25,420 bases of DNA from UBA2239 sp050177075. GTDB taxonomy: Bacteria; Pseudomonadota; Gammaproteobacteria; Burkholderiales; UBA9220. Below, piece by piece: positions 13,565 through 21,790 of the stretch (position 1 is its first letter; the number at the start of each line of letters is the position of its first letter). Location: assembly GCA_050177075.1 (NCBI GenBank), contig JBFXHL010000029.1:1-25420 (forward strand). Direction: 5' to 3'. A model generated the notes under the pieces. It ran no database searches and was not told where the DNA came from. It was given only the letters and a program-made list of their open reading frames with translations. The translations under genes and the position numbers were made by a program.

Positions 13565-13573
13565 GGGGGAACG

Positions 13574-14146
13574 ATGAGCATCAAGTCCGACAGGTGGATT
13601 CGCCGCATGGCCGAGGAGCACGGCATGATCGAGCCGTTCTCGCCCACTCTTGTGCGTGAGGTCGACGGCGGCAAGATCGTGTCCTACGGCACTTCCAGCT
13701 ATGGCTACGACATCCGCTGCGCGGGCGAATTCAAGGTGTTCACCAACATCAACCACACGGTGGTGGACCCGAAGAATTTCGACCCCAACTCCTTCGTCGA
13801 GATCGAGGCCGACCACTGTATCATCCCCCCCAATTCCTTCGCTCTGGCGCGGACGGTGGAGTACTTCCGCATTCCACGCAACGTGCTCACCATCTGCCTG
13901 GGCAAGAGCACCTATGCCCGCTGCGGCATCATCGTCAACGTCACACCCTTCGAGCCCGAGTGGGAGGGCCACGTGACCCTGGAGTTCTCCAACACCACGC
14001 CGCTGCCCGCCAAGATTTACGCCAACGAGGGCGTGGCCCAGGTGCTGTTCTTCGAGGCCGACGCGGACGATGTGTGCGAAACCTCCTACCGCGACCGCGG
14101 CGGCAAGTATCAGGGTCAACTGGGCGTGACCCTGCCCAAGATCTGA
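13574..14146 (+). CDS. dcd: dCTP deaminase
   Basis: A 190-residue dCTP deaminase, which makes dUTP from dCTP for thymidylate synthesis. The family's core GKSTYARCGIIVNVTPFEPE is at 110-129, with the catalytic Glu in HVTLEFSNTT (about 137) and GYDIRCAGEF near 44-53. The start is ATG 13574 after GGGGGGAA; a longer frame from 13529 would translate the tandem heptamer repeat and is unlikely. It is followed 50 bases later by the decarboxylase gene. Together with folA (elsewhere in the window) it belongs to thymidylate and nucleotide metabolism. Confidence 0.97.
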   Translation: MSIKSDRWIRRMAEEHGMIEPFSPTLVREVDGGKIVSYGTSSYGYDIRCAGEFKVFTNINHTVVDPKNFDPNSFVEIEADHCIIPPNSFALARTVEYFRIPRNVLTICLGKSTYARCGIIVNVTPFEPEWEGHVTLEFSNTTPLPAKIYANEGVAQVLFFEADADDVCETSYRDRGGKYQGQLGVTLPKI

Positions 14147-14196
14147 TCGCCTAGCGATATCCCGAATTACCTTACTCTTGCCTGAAGGAGATGGGC

Positions 14197-16443
14197 ATGC
14201 GCTTCCGTTTTCCCGTTGTCATCATCGACGAAGATTTCCGTTCCGAGAACGCCTCGGGCCTAGGCATCCGCGTCCTCGCCAAGGCCATCGAGGACGAGGG
14301 CATGGAAGTGCTCGGGGTCACCAGCTACGGCGACCTGACTTCCTTCGCCCAGCAGCAGAGCCGGGCCTCCGCCTTCATCCTGTCGGTGGACGACGAGGAA
14401 CTGGCCAACGAGGAGGAGCAGACCATCGCCGAGCTGCGGGCCTTTGTGGAAGAGATTCGCTTCCGCAATGCCAACATTCCCATCTTTCTCCACGGCGAGA
14501 CCCGCACCGCGCAGCATATTCCCAACGATGTGTTGAAGGAACTCCACGGCTTCATCCATATGTACGAGGACACCCCGGAGTTCATCGCCCGCTACGTGGT
14601 GCGCGAGGCCAAGGCCTACCTGGATTCCCTGGCGCCGCCCTTCTTCCGCGCCCTGACCCACTACGCCGCCGACGGCTCCTACTCTTGGCACTGCCCCGGC
14701 CACTCCGGCGGGGTGGCGTTCCTGAAGAGCCCGGTGGGGCAGATGTTCCACCAGTTCTTCGGCGAGAACATGCTGCGCTCCGACGTCTGCAACGCGGTGG
14801 AGGAGCTGGGCCAGCTCCTGGACCACACCGGCCCGGTGGCCGCCTCCGAGCGCAACGCGGCGCGGATTTTCAACGCCGATCACCTGTATTTCGTCACCAA
14901 CGGCACCTCCACCTCCAACAAGATCGTCTGGCATTCCACCGTGGCCCCCGGCGACATCGTGGTGGTGGACCGCAACTGCCACAAATCCATTCTCCACGCC
15001 ATCATGATGACCGGGGCGATTCCCGTGTTCCTCATGCCCACCCGCAACAACTTCGGCATCATCGGCCCGATCCCGAAGGAGGAATTCGAGTGGGAGGCCA
15101 TCCAGAAGAAAATCCAGGCCAACCCCTTCGCCCGGGAAGTGCTGGAGAAAAACCCCGAGGCCAAGCCCCGGGTGCTGACCATCACCCAGAGCACCTACGA
15201 CGGCATCCTGTATAACGTGGAAGCCATCAAGGAAATGCTGGACGGCAAGATCGACACCCTGCACTTCGACGAGGCCTGGCTGCCCCACGCGGCCTTCCAC
15301 GAGTTCTACAAGGACATGCATGCCATCGGCAAGGGCCGCGCGCCCTGCAAGGAATCCATGGTGTTCGCCACCCAGTCCACCCACAAGCTGCTGGCGGGCC
15401 TGTCCCAGGCGTCCCAGATACTGGTGCAGGACGCGGAGAACAACAAGCTGGACCGGGACGTGTTCAACGAAGCCTTCCTGATGCACACCTCCACCAGCCC
15501 GCAATACGCCATCATCGCCTCCTGCGACGTGGCGGCGGCGATGATGGAGGAGCCCGGCGGCACCGCCCTGGTGGAGGAATCCATCAAGGAAGCCCTGGAC
15601 TTCCGCCGCGCCATGCGCAAGGTGGAGGCGGAATGGGGCGCCGACTGGTGGTTCAAGGTGTGGGGCCCCAACGAGCTGGCCGAAGAGGGCGTGGGCGACC
15701 GCGGTGACTGGCTCTTGCGCGCCAAGGAGCGCTGGCACGGCTTCGGCAAGCTGGCCAAGGGCTTCAATATGCTCGACCCCATCAAGGCCACGGTGGTCAC
15801 CCCCGGCCTGGACGTGGACGGCGATTTCGCCGACTGGGGCATCCCCGCCGCCATCCTCACCAAGTACCTGGCCGAGCACGGCGTGATCGTGGAAAAGACC
15901 GGCCTCTATTCCTTCTTCATCATGTTCACCATCGGCATCACCAAGGGCCGCTGGAACACCATGGTGACCGAACTGCAACAGTTCAAGGACGACTTCGACA
16001 AGAACCAGCCTCTGTGGCGGGTGATGCCCGAGTTCGTCGCCAAGTTCCCTCGCTACGAGCGGGTGGGCCTCAAGGACCTGTGCACCCAGATCCACGGCGT
16101 GTACAAGGCCAACGACGTGGCCCGCCTCACCACCGAGATGTACCTCTCCCCCATGGTCCCCGCCATGCGCCCGGCCGACGCCTTCGCCAAGATGGCCCAC
16201 CGGGAGATCGATCGGGTGCCCATCGACGAGCTGGAAGGCCGCGTCACCGCCGTGCTGCTCACCCCCTACCCGCCTGGAATTCCCCTGCTCATCCCCGGCG
16301 AGCGCTTCAATAAGACCATCGTCAACTATCTCCGCTTCGCCCGGGAGTTCAACGAGAAATTCCCCGGCTTCGAGACCGACATCCACGGCCTGGTGAAGGA
16401 GGAGAACGGCAAGGAGCGCTACTACGTGGACTGCGTGCGCTGA
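14197..16443 (+). CDS. Arginine/lysine/ornithine decarboxylase (PLP-dependent)
   Basis: A 748-residue fold-type I decarboxylase with the N-terminal flavodoxin-like wing domain (about 1-130), the large PLP domain and a C-terminal domain. The PLP-binding Lys is Lys397 in ATQSTHKLLAG; DRNCHKSILHAIMMTGA and THYAADGSYSWHCPGHSGG are characteristic of the family. The DRNCHKS and PTRNNFGIIGPI stretches look more like E. coli AdiA than LdcC, so arginine is the most likely substrate (inference). The ATG at 14197 was chosen because AAGGAG then sits 6 bases upstream, while it would abut an ATG at 14191. Such enzymes give agmatine/polyamines or acid resistance. It ends in a strong terminator cluster. Confidence 0.92.
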   Translation: MRFRFPVVIIDEDFRSENASGLGIRVLAKAIEDEGMEVLGVTSYGDLTSFAQQQSRASAFILSVDDEELANEEEQTIAELRAFVEEIRFRNANIPIFLHGETRTAQHIPNDVLKELHGFIHMYEDTPEFIARYVVREAKAYLDSLAPPFFRALTHYAADGSYSWHCPGHSGGVAFLKSPVGQMFHQFFGENMLRSDVCNAVEELGQLLDHTGPVAASERNAARIFNADHLYFVTNGTSTSNKIVWHSTVAPGDIVVVDRNCHKSILHAIMMTGAIPVFLMPTRNNFGIIGPIPKEEFEWEAIQKKIQANPFAREVLEKNPEAKPRVLTITQSTYDGILYNVEAIKEMLDGKIDTLHFDEAWLPHAAFHEFYKDMHAIGKGRAPCKESMVFATQSTHKLLAGLSQASQILVQDAENNKLDRDVFNEAFLMHTSTSPQYAIIASCDVAAAMMEEPGGTALVEESIKEALDFRRAMRKVEAEWGADWWFKVWGPNELAEEGVGDRGDWLLRAKERWHGFGKLAKGFNMLDPIKATVVTPGLDVDGDFADWGIPAAILTKYLAEHGVIVEKTGLYSFFIMFTIGITKGRWNTMVTELQQFKDDFDKNQPLWRVMPEFVAKFPRYERVGLKDLCTQIHGVYKANDVARLTTEMYLSPMVPAMRPADAFAKMAHREIDRVPIDELEGRVTAVLLTPYPPGIPLLIPGERFNKTIVNYLRFAREFNEKFPGFETDIHGLVKEENGKERYYVDCVR

Positions 16444-16454
16444 ACGGCGCGGCG

Positions 16455-16479
16455 AAAAAACGGCGGGAACTTCCTGCCG
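16455..16479 (-). terminator. Rho-independent terminator for the minus-strand MBL/folA unit
   Basis: Read on the minus strand, CGGCAGGA-AGT-TCCCGCCG (16479-16461) forms an 8-base stem with one wobble pair, followed directly by six T (16460-16455). It starts only 12 bases beyond the stop of the convergent decarboxylase gene. Confidence 0.7.
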
Positions 16480-16482
16480 GGG

Positions 16483-16521
16483 CTGCTGACCCCCCCCGAA
16501 AAACTCGGGGGGTGTCAGCAG
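16483..16521. terminator. Long shared hairpin between convergent genes
   Basis: A 17-position stem with one mismatch: 16483-16499 (CTGCTGA, eight C, GA) pairs with 16505-16521 around the loop AAAAC. It lies between the two oriented terminators and can fold in transcripts from either side. Confidence 0.75.
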
Positions 16522-16525
16522 TTTG

Positions 16526-16547
16526 GGGCGCCTCGGCGCCCGTTTTT
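16526..16547 (+). terminator. Rho-independent terminator for the decarboxylase gene
   Basis: GGGCGC (16526-16531) pairs with GCGCCC (16536-16541) around CTCG, followed by G and five T (16543-16547). It is correctly oriented for the plus-strand transcript. Confidence 0.85.
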
Positions 16548-16564
16548 CCTGGAGAGGGGAGGAG

Positions 16565-17380
16565 TCAGAGCTTGATCGTCTCGTCCACCTTCATCACCTG
16601 CAGCTGGGTTTTCACGCCCTGCTGCTTGAGGGCCTTGGCCAGGGCCTCCGGGGTGCCGTTCAGCACGGGGAAGGTGCCGTAGTGCATGGGGATGATCTTC
16701 TTGGCCTTGACCAGCCGCGCCGCTTCGGCGGCCCGCTCGGGGCCCATGGTGAAGTGGTCGCCGATGCAGGCGAGCATCACGTCCACCTTGTGGAATTTGC
16801 CGATCAGGGCCATGTCGCCGAAAACGTCGGTATCGCCGGTGTGGTAGAGGGTGGGGCCGTTCTTCACGCTGATGAGGAAGCCGCCGGGATTGCCGCCGTC
16901 GTGGATGTTCTTGTCGGCGCTGCCCTCGGGGGCTATGACGGTGGAACTGTGGACGGCGGGGATGAAGGCGATTTTCACTTCGCCGTCGAGGAGGGTCAGT
17001 TCGCCGCCGAAATTGCCCTGGGTATCAAAGCCCATCTGCTTTTCCGGGTAGCCGCCGTAGGTGGCCATGGCCTTGCCCAGATCGAAGGTGGTCACCAGCC
17101 GGGCACCGGTTTTCTTGGCGATTTCCACGCTGTTGCCCACATGGTCGAAATGGCCGTGGGTGACCAGGATCAGGTCCACCTTGTCGAGCTTGGCCAGGTC
17201 CTCCTTGCCGTTCTTGTTGGCGGGGTTGGTGATCCAGGGGTCGATCAGCAGCACCTTGCCCGAGGGGGTGGTGAGCTTGAAGCTGGCATGGCCGTACCAG
17301 GTGAGGAGGGTATCGCCGGCGGCGGCCGGCAGCGCGATGAGTAAAGCCAGCAAAGCGAGCAGTTTGGCGAAGAGGCGCAT
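16565..17380 (-). CDS. Exported metal-dependent hydrolase, metallo-beta-lactamase fold (UlaG-like)
   Basis: A 271-residue protein with a signal peptide (MRLFAKLLALLALLIALPAA, cleavage near 21) followed by a compact metallo-beta-lactamase domain of the UPF0173/UlaG-like group. Metal-binding motif THGHFDH gives His75, His77, Asp79 and His80; later ligands include the His in PAVHSS, the Asp in HTGDTDVFGD and the His in IPMHYGTFP. The N-terminal WYGHASFKL strand is typical of this group. It is probably a periplasmic hydrolase; the substrate is not known. Most relatives are cytoplasmic, so the signal peptide is of note. It is 18 bases downstream of folA and probably co-transcribed. Confidence 0.9.
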   Translation of the reverse strand: MRLFAKLLALLALLIALPAAAGDTLLTWYGHASFKLTTPSGKVLLIDPWITNPANKNGKEDLAKLDKVDLILVTHGHFDHVGNSVEIAKKTGARLVTTFDLGKAMATYGGYPEKQMGFDTQGNFGGELTLLDGEVKIAFIPAVHSSTVIAPEGSADKNIHDGGNPGGFLISVKNGPTLYHTGDTDVFGDMALIGKFHKVDVMLACIGDHFTMGPERAAEAARLVKAKKIIPMHYGTFPVLNGTPEALAKALKQQGVKTQLQVMKVDETIKL

Positions 17381-17398
17381 GGGAATCTCCTTGAGGGG

Positions 17399-17887
17399 TC
17401 AGGGAATGCGTTCGTAGGTGACGAAATGATACTCCAGACCGGCGGCGCTACGGTGGGTTTCCCGGGACGTCTCGCGCCACTGATTGCGGTCGAAGTCGGG
17501 AAAGCGGGCGTCGCCGTCGAAATCGGCCTGGATTTCGGTCAGGTAGAGCCGGTCGGCGAAGGCCAGGGCCTGGGCGTAAAGCTCCGCGCCGCCGACGATG
17601 AAGGCCTCGGCGTCGCCCTTGCAGGCGGCCAGGGCATTGTCGATGGAGTTCACCACCAGGCAGCCGGGAGCCTGGTAGATGGGGCTGCGGGTGATGACTA
17701 CTGACGTGCGGCCGGGCAGGACTCCTGGCAGGGATTCGAAGGTCTTGCGGCCCATCACGATGTGATGGCCCATGGTCAGGGTCTTGAAGTGCTTGAGGTC
17801 TTCCGGCAGGTGCCAGGGCAGGCGGTTGTCGATGCCGATGACATGGTTGCGGGCCATGGCGGCGATGATGGAAATGCGGGTGTTCAT
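17399..17887 (-). CDS. folA: Dihydrofolate reductase
   Basis: A 162-residue DHFR reducing dihydrofolate to tetrahydrofolate with NADPH. Typical segments are ISIIAAMARNHVIGIDNRLP, LPEDLKHFK carrying the catalytic acid (Asp27 equivalent), GHHIVMGRKTFESLP and FIVGGAELYAQAL. ATG at 17887 follows AGGGAAG. It is divergent from the HDOD gene and heads a two-gene unit with the exported hydrolase. Confidence 0.97.
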   Translation of the reverse strand: MNTRISIIAAMARNHVIGIDNRLPWHLPEDLKHFKTLTMGHHIVMGRKTFESLPGVLPGRTSVVITRSPIYQAPGCLVVNSIDNALAACKGDAEAFIVGGAELYAQALAFADRLYLTEIQADFDGDARFPDFDRNQWRETSRETHRSAAGLEYHFVTYERIP

Positions 17888-17906
17888 TCGGCTTCCCTGG
17901 GGCGAG

Positions 17907-17934
17907 AGAATATTCCCGTCATTCTAGCAGGCAA
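17907..17934 (-). promoter_or_regulatory. Candidate promoter of folA
   Basis: On the minus strand TTGCCT (17934-17929) and TATTCT (17912-17907) are separated by 16 bases, each matching 4 of 6 consensus positions, about 20 bases before the folA start codon. Inferred by eye only. Confidence 0.35.
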
Positions 17935-17958
17935 GGCCGTTGCGACCTATGACGGTGT

Positions 17959-17987
17959 TGTCTTTTTGCCGGGCGGGAGTTAGTCTG
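17959..17987 (+). promoter_or_regulatory. Candidate promoter of the HDOD gene
   Basis: TTGTCT (17959-17964) and TAGTCT (17982-17987) are spaced by 17 bases, 36 bases before the ATG at 18024. Inferred by eye only. Confidence 0.4.
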
Positions 17988-18023
17988 GGGGCAGTCAAAC
18001 GAACGTTGTAGGGGAATCGGGCC

Positions 18024-19235
18024 ATGAGTTCGGGTTTTACACGGGATATCTGCCCTGTATTGCTGCTGACGCCGGTATTCGACAGACGCTCGAACTGGCT
18101 GGGCGTGCATGTCCGCGCCGCGCACCAGCCTTCCTTCCCCGGCGTCACGCTCCAGCGCCTGGCGGAGGAATTGGAAAGGGTGCCGGAAATTCCCCACCAA
18201 GTCCTGTTTCTGGATACCGAGCCGGCTTGGCTGGCGCTGGAGGGAAAATATTTCGCTTTCCCGGTGGAGCGGACGGTGCTGGTGCTGGACCGGATGCCGG
18301 CGGACGGCAGCGAGGAGGAGAGGCTTTGCCGCCTGCTGCGCGCCGAAGGCCTGCATTTCGCCGTGAATGCCGGTGCCGGCGCCGCCGCGCCGGCAAAGGG
18401 CGGCTGGGCGGAAGTGCTCATTGTCCCGGCCACGGAGCTGGACGAGAAATTCTCCGACAAATCCCTGCATGGCGACGGGTGGAAACTGTTTGCCCGGGGC
18501 GTGCCGAGCATGAACGACTTCGACCGCATAGCCGCCCATGGCTTCGATTACCTCGATTTCGGCTCCTTCGCGCCGTCGTCGGCCGACAAGGGACAGCTCC
18601 ACGACACGTCCCGCATGATGCTGCTGAAGCTGCTCCAGCTGGTGGCCCAGGACGCCGATACGCGAGACCTGGAGGAAGTATTCAAGCGGGAACCCAAGCT
18701 GGCCTTCGAATTGCTGCGCCTGGTGAATTCCGCCTCCATGGGCATGAGCGGCAAGGTGGCCAATTTCCGCCAGGCCATCACCATTCTCGGCCGGCGCCAG
18801 TTGCAGCGCTGGCTCCAGCTGCTGCTTTTCACCCACCGCCAGGAGGGCAGGACGAGGCCTTCCATCCTGATGCAGCGCGCCGCCACCCGCGGCCGGCTGA
18901 TGGAGCTGGCGAGCAAGAAGACCCACGGCGGCGCCTCCGTGGATTTCCAGGAAGAGGCCTTCATGGTGGGAGTGTTCTCCCTCCTCGACGTGCTGATGGG
19001 CACGCCCATGGCGGAGCTCCTCAAGCCCTTGCAGCTGCACGAATCGGTGGAGTTGGCCCTGCTGGAACGGAAGGGTCCCCTGGGCCAACTGCTGGCCCTG
19101 GTGGAGCAGGCCGAAAGCGGCGACGCGGACGGGGTGCTGGAATCCTTGCGAAAAATGATGGTGCCCACCGAAGAGTTCAACCGTGCCCAAGTGGCGACCC
19201 TGGGCTGGGTGTCCCAGTTGGGGATAGCGGAATAA
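18024..19235 (+). CDS. HDOD-domain signalling protein with degenerate EAL-like N terminus
   Basis: A 403-residue protein laid out like the EAL-HDOD (YuxH-type) family: an N-terminal region (about 1-190) corresponding to a decayed EAL barrel without the EAL, DDFG or EGVE catalytic motifs, then an HDOD domain (about 190-385) with FELLRLVNSASMGMSGKVAN and the FRQAITILGRRQLQRWL helix characteristic of HDOD. HDOD domains resemble HD phosphohydrolases but usually lack catalysis and act in signalling. It precedes, by 22 bases, a PAS-GGDEF-EAL gene, so the two probably form a c-di-GMP-linked unit (inference). Confidence 0.88.
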   Translation: MSSGFTRDICPVLLLTPVFDRRSNWLGVHVRAAHQPSFPGVTLQRLAEELERVPEIPHQVLFLDTEPAWLALEGKYFAFPVERTVLVLDRMPADGSEEERLCRLLRAEGLHFAVNAGAGAAAPAKGGWAEVLIVPATELDEKFSDKSLHGDGWKLFARGVPSMNDFDRIAAHGFDYLDFGSFAPSSADKGQLHDTSRMMLLKLLQLVAQDADTRDLEEVFKREPKLAFELLRLVNSASMGMSGKVANFRQAITILGRRQLQRWLQLLLFTHRQEGRTRPSILMQRAATRGRLMELASKKTHGGASVDFQEEAFMVGVFSLLDVLMGTPMAELLKPLQLHESVELALLERKGPLGQLLALVEQAESGDADGVLESLRKMMVPTEEFNRAQVATLGWVSQLGIAE

Positions 19236-19257
19236 CCGCCGGGAGCGCGCGCGGATC

Positions 19258-21720
19258 ATGGAATTGGCTGCCGACGAAACAAGCTTGGCGACACTGGACC
19301 TGGAACAGGCCCGTGGCGCGATCCGGGCGGTGCTGAACGAATCCGGCGCCCGCCTGGAAAAGAAACTGGCGGCCCTCGGGCGCGATGCGGTGGCGAGCAA
19401 GGTGGCCGTTTGCCTGCTTTCCGGCGGCGCGGAAGAACTGGGCAGTGGCCAGCTCCTGCCCGAGGCCTGGGACGATGCCCCGACCGAGGCGGGGAGCGAC
19501 AGGCTGGTGTGCCATATCGGCCGCGAGGGGGAGGCCTACGGCATCCTGGGGGTGAGCGGCAGGGTCTTCACCGCTGGCGACGCGGCCCGGTTGCGGGCCC
19601 TGGCCGATTTCGTCGGCGAACTGCTCCACACCCGCCTCGCCTTCCGCCAGGGCCAGAGCCGCTGGCTGCAGAGCGAGGAAGAGCTGAAGCAGCAGCGCCA
19701 GATCATCGACCATATTCACGACTCGGTGATCGCCATGGACCTGGGCGGCTACATCACCAGCTGGAACAAGGGTGCCGAGAACCTCTTCGGCTACACGGCC
19801 GAGGAAGCCATCGGGCGCAACATCCTCTTCATCTACGCCGACGAGAACGAGGAGGACGGCCTCCTCAGCGGCCTGTTTCTCGGCCAGGGCAGCGGGCGGG
19901 AGATGGTGGTGCGGCGGCGCAAGAAATCGGGGGAAGTGTTCTGGGCCAGCCTGTCCCTGTCCCTGGTGCGCGGCGCCGACGGCCACCCCAGCGGCGTCAT
20001 CGGCTACCTGGTGGATATCACCGAGCGGCTGCGTTCCGAGGAGCAGCTGCGCCTGCAGGCGGCGATTTTCGAGCATAGCGACGAAGGCATCGTGGTGGCG
20101 GACGTCGAGAACCATATCGTTTCGGTCAACCGGGCCTTCAGCAAGCTCACCGGCTATCCGCAGGAGGAAACCCTGGGCCGGACGCCCGGATTCCTCCTCT
20201 CCGACCTGCACGACGAAAAATTCTACGCCGACATGCAGCATTCCATCGCCGACAGCGGTCACTGGATCGGCGAGCTGTGGCTGCGGCGCAAGAACGGCGA
20301 ATTGTTTCCCGCCTGGATGTCCACCAGCACGGTGCACAACCGGGACGGCAAGGCGACCCATTTTTTTTCCATGTTCAGCGACATCACCGAGCGCAAGAAC
20401 GCGGAAAAGCAGATCTACCGCCTGGCCTATTACGACACCCTCACCGGCCTGCCCAACCGGGCCATGCTGCAGACCCTGCTCAAGCAGGCCATCACCGAGG
20501 CCCGGCGCAACCGCTACCACGGCGCGGTGCTGTTCGTGGACCTGGACCGCTTCAAGCAGGTGAACGACACCCTTGGCCATGCCCTGGGGGACAAGCTGCT
20601 GATCCAGGTGGCCCAGCTCATCCGCAGCGCCCTGCGGGCCGAGGACGTGGTGGCGCGCATCGGCAGCGACGAGTTCGTGGTGGCCCTGTTCGACATCACC
20701 CGCCGGGAACATGCCTCGGTGGTGGCGCAGAAAATCCTCCTCGCCTTGAGCGAGCCGATAATCCTCGAGGGCGGACACGAAATCCTGGTCAGCGCCAGCA
20801 TCGGCATCAGCGTTTATCCCGAGGACGGCGACGACCCGGAAACCCTGATCCAGAACGCCGACATCGCCATGGCCCGGGTCAAGCTGGGCGAGGGGCAGGA
20901 CGGGCAACTGTTTTTCTCCCCCCAGATGAACCTGCGGGCCCTGGAGCGCCTGCGCATGGAATGGAGCCTGCGGCGGGCCTTGGAGCGGGAAGAGCTGCTG
21001 CTGCATTACCAGCCGCAGCTCGACCTGGCCACCGGCGAGATGGTGGGGGCGGAAGTGCTGCTGCGCTGGCAACACCCGGAGATGGGCATGGTGTCGCCGG
21101 GACAGTTTATTCCCCTGGCGGAGGAAACCGGTCTCATCGTCACCATCGGCGAATGGATACTGGAGACCGTCTGCCGCAAGAACAAGGCCTGGCAGGAGGC
21201 CGGCCTGCCCATCGTCAAGCTGGCGGTGAATATTTCCGCCCGCCAATTCCGCCCCCTGCTGGCGCGGCGGGTGGCGGAGATACTGCAAGGCACCGGCCTG
21301 GCCCCGGAATTCCTCGAACTGGAAATCACCGAAAGCGTGGTGATGCACAACACCGAGGGCATGATCGAGCTGATGACCGAATTCAAGCGCCAGGGGGTGT
21401 CCCTGTCCCTGGACGATTTCGGCACCGGCTATTCCAGCCTCAACTACCTCAAGCGCTTCCCCCTGGACAAGCTGAAGATCGACCAGTCCTTCGTCCGCGG
21501 CCTGCCGGGGGACGCCAGCGACAGCGCCATCGCCCGGACCATCATCAGTCTGGCGCGGAACCTCGACCTGCGGGTGATCGCCGAGGGGGTGGAGACGGAA
21601 GCGCAGCTGGCTTTCCTGCGGGAAGCCGCGTGCGAGGAAATCCAGGGCTACCACTACAGCCGTCCCCTGCCTGAGGAGAAGTTCGTCGAGTTCCTCCAGG
21701 CCCGGCGCGTCGGGGCTTGA
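19258..21720 (+). CDS. PAS-PAS-GGDEF-EAL cyclic-di-GMP signalling protein
   Basis: An 820-residue cytoplasmic protein with no membrane segment. The N-terminal region (about 60-130) looks GAF-like (FTAGDAARLRALADFVGELL). Two PAS domains follow (about 145-256 and 265-378), each ending in an ITER PAC motif. GGDEF domain about 385-553, with the signature changed to GSDEF at 469-473 (RIGSDEFVV). EAL domain about 566-815, with EVL at 599-601 and the other catalytic motifs present: NISARQF, LEITES, DDFGTGYSSL, KIDQSFV and EGVET. It is likely an active phosphodiesterase. Whether the GSDEF domain makes c-di-GMP is uncertain, since it may instead be a GTP-binding regulatory domain. It lies 22 bases after the HDOD gene. 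Confidence 0.95.
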   Translation: MELAADETSLATLDLEQARGAIRAVLNESGARLEKKLAALGRDAVASKVAVCLLSGGAEELGSGQLLPEAWDDAPTEAGSDRLVCHIGREGEAYGILGVSGRVFTAGDAARLRALADFVGELLHTRLAFRQGQSRWLQSEEELKQQRQIIDHIHDSVIAMDLGGYITSWNKGAENLFGYTAEEAIGRNILFIYADENEEDGLLSGLFLGQGSGREMVVRRRKKSGEVFWASLSLSLVRGADGHPSGVIGYLVDITERLRSEEQLRLQAAIFEHSDEGIVVADVENHIVSVNRAFSKLTGYPQEETLGRTPGFLLSDLHDEKFYADMQHSIADSGHWIGELWLRRKNGELFPAWMSTSTVHNRDGKATHFFSMFSDITERKNAEKQIYRLAYYDTLTGLPNRAMLQTLLKQAITEARRNRYHGAVLFVDLDRFKQVNDTLGHALGDKLLIQVAQLIRSALRAEDVVARIGSDEFVVALFDITRREHASVVAQKILLALSEPIILEGGHEILVSASIGISVYPEDGDDPETLIQNADIAMARVKLGEGQDGQLFFSPQMNLRALERLRMEWSLRRALEREELLLHYQPQLDLATGEMVGAEVLLRWQHPEMGMVSPGQFIPLAEETGLIVTIGEWILETVCRKNKAWQEAGLPIVKLAVNISARQFRPLLARRVAEILQGTGLAPEFLELEITESVVMHNTEGMIELMTEFKRQGVSLSLDDFGTGYSSLNYLKRFPLDKLKIDQSFVRGLPGDASDSAIARTIISLARNLDLRVIAEGVETEAQLAFLREAACEEIQGYHYSRPLPEEKFVEFLQARRVGA

Positions 21721-21754
21721 GCCGCCGGGATGTTCAAGGCCAGGGCTGATGGGC

Positions 21755-21760
21755 CATAAT
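21755..21760 (+). promoter_or_regulatory. Possible -10 element upstream of the transporter gene
   Basis: CATAAT matches 5 of 6 consensus positions and lies 30 bases before the ATG at 21791. The best -35 (TTCAAG, 21733) is weak, so this is tentative. Confidence 0.25.
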
Positions 21761-21790
21761 CCAGGCTTTCGGTAGCGAGGATGGCAGCGG

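Noticed and set aside
13529..13573. Extended dcd start
   Set aside because: It would translate the tandem heptamer repeat; MSIKSDRWIRRM at 13574 is the normal family beginning and has its own ribosome binding site.
14260..16386. 708-residue minus-strand frame opposite the decarboxylase
   Set aside because: Antisense shadow of a well-supported PLP enzyme.
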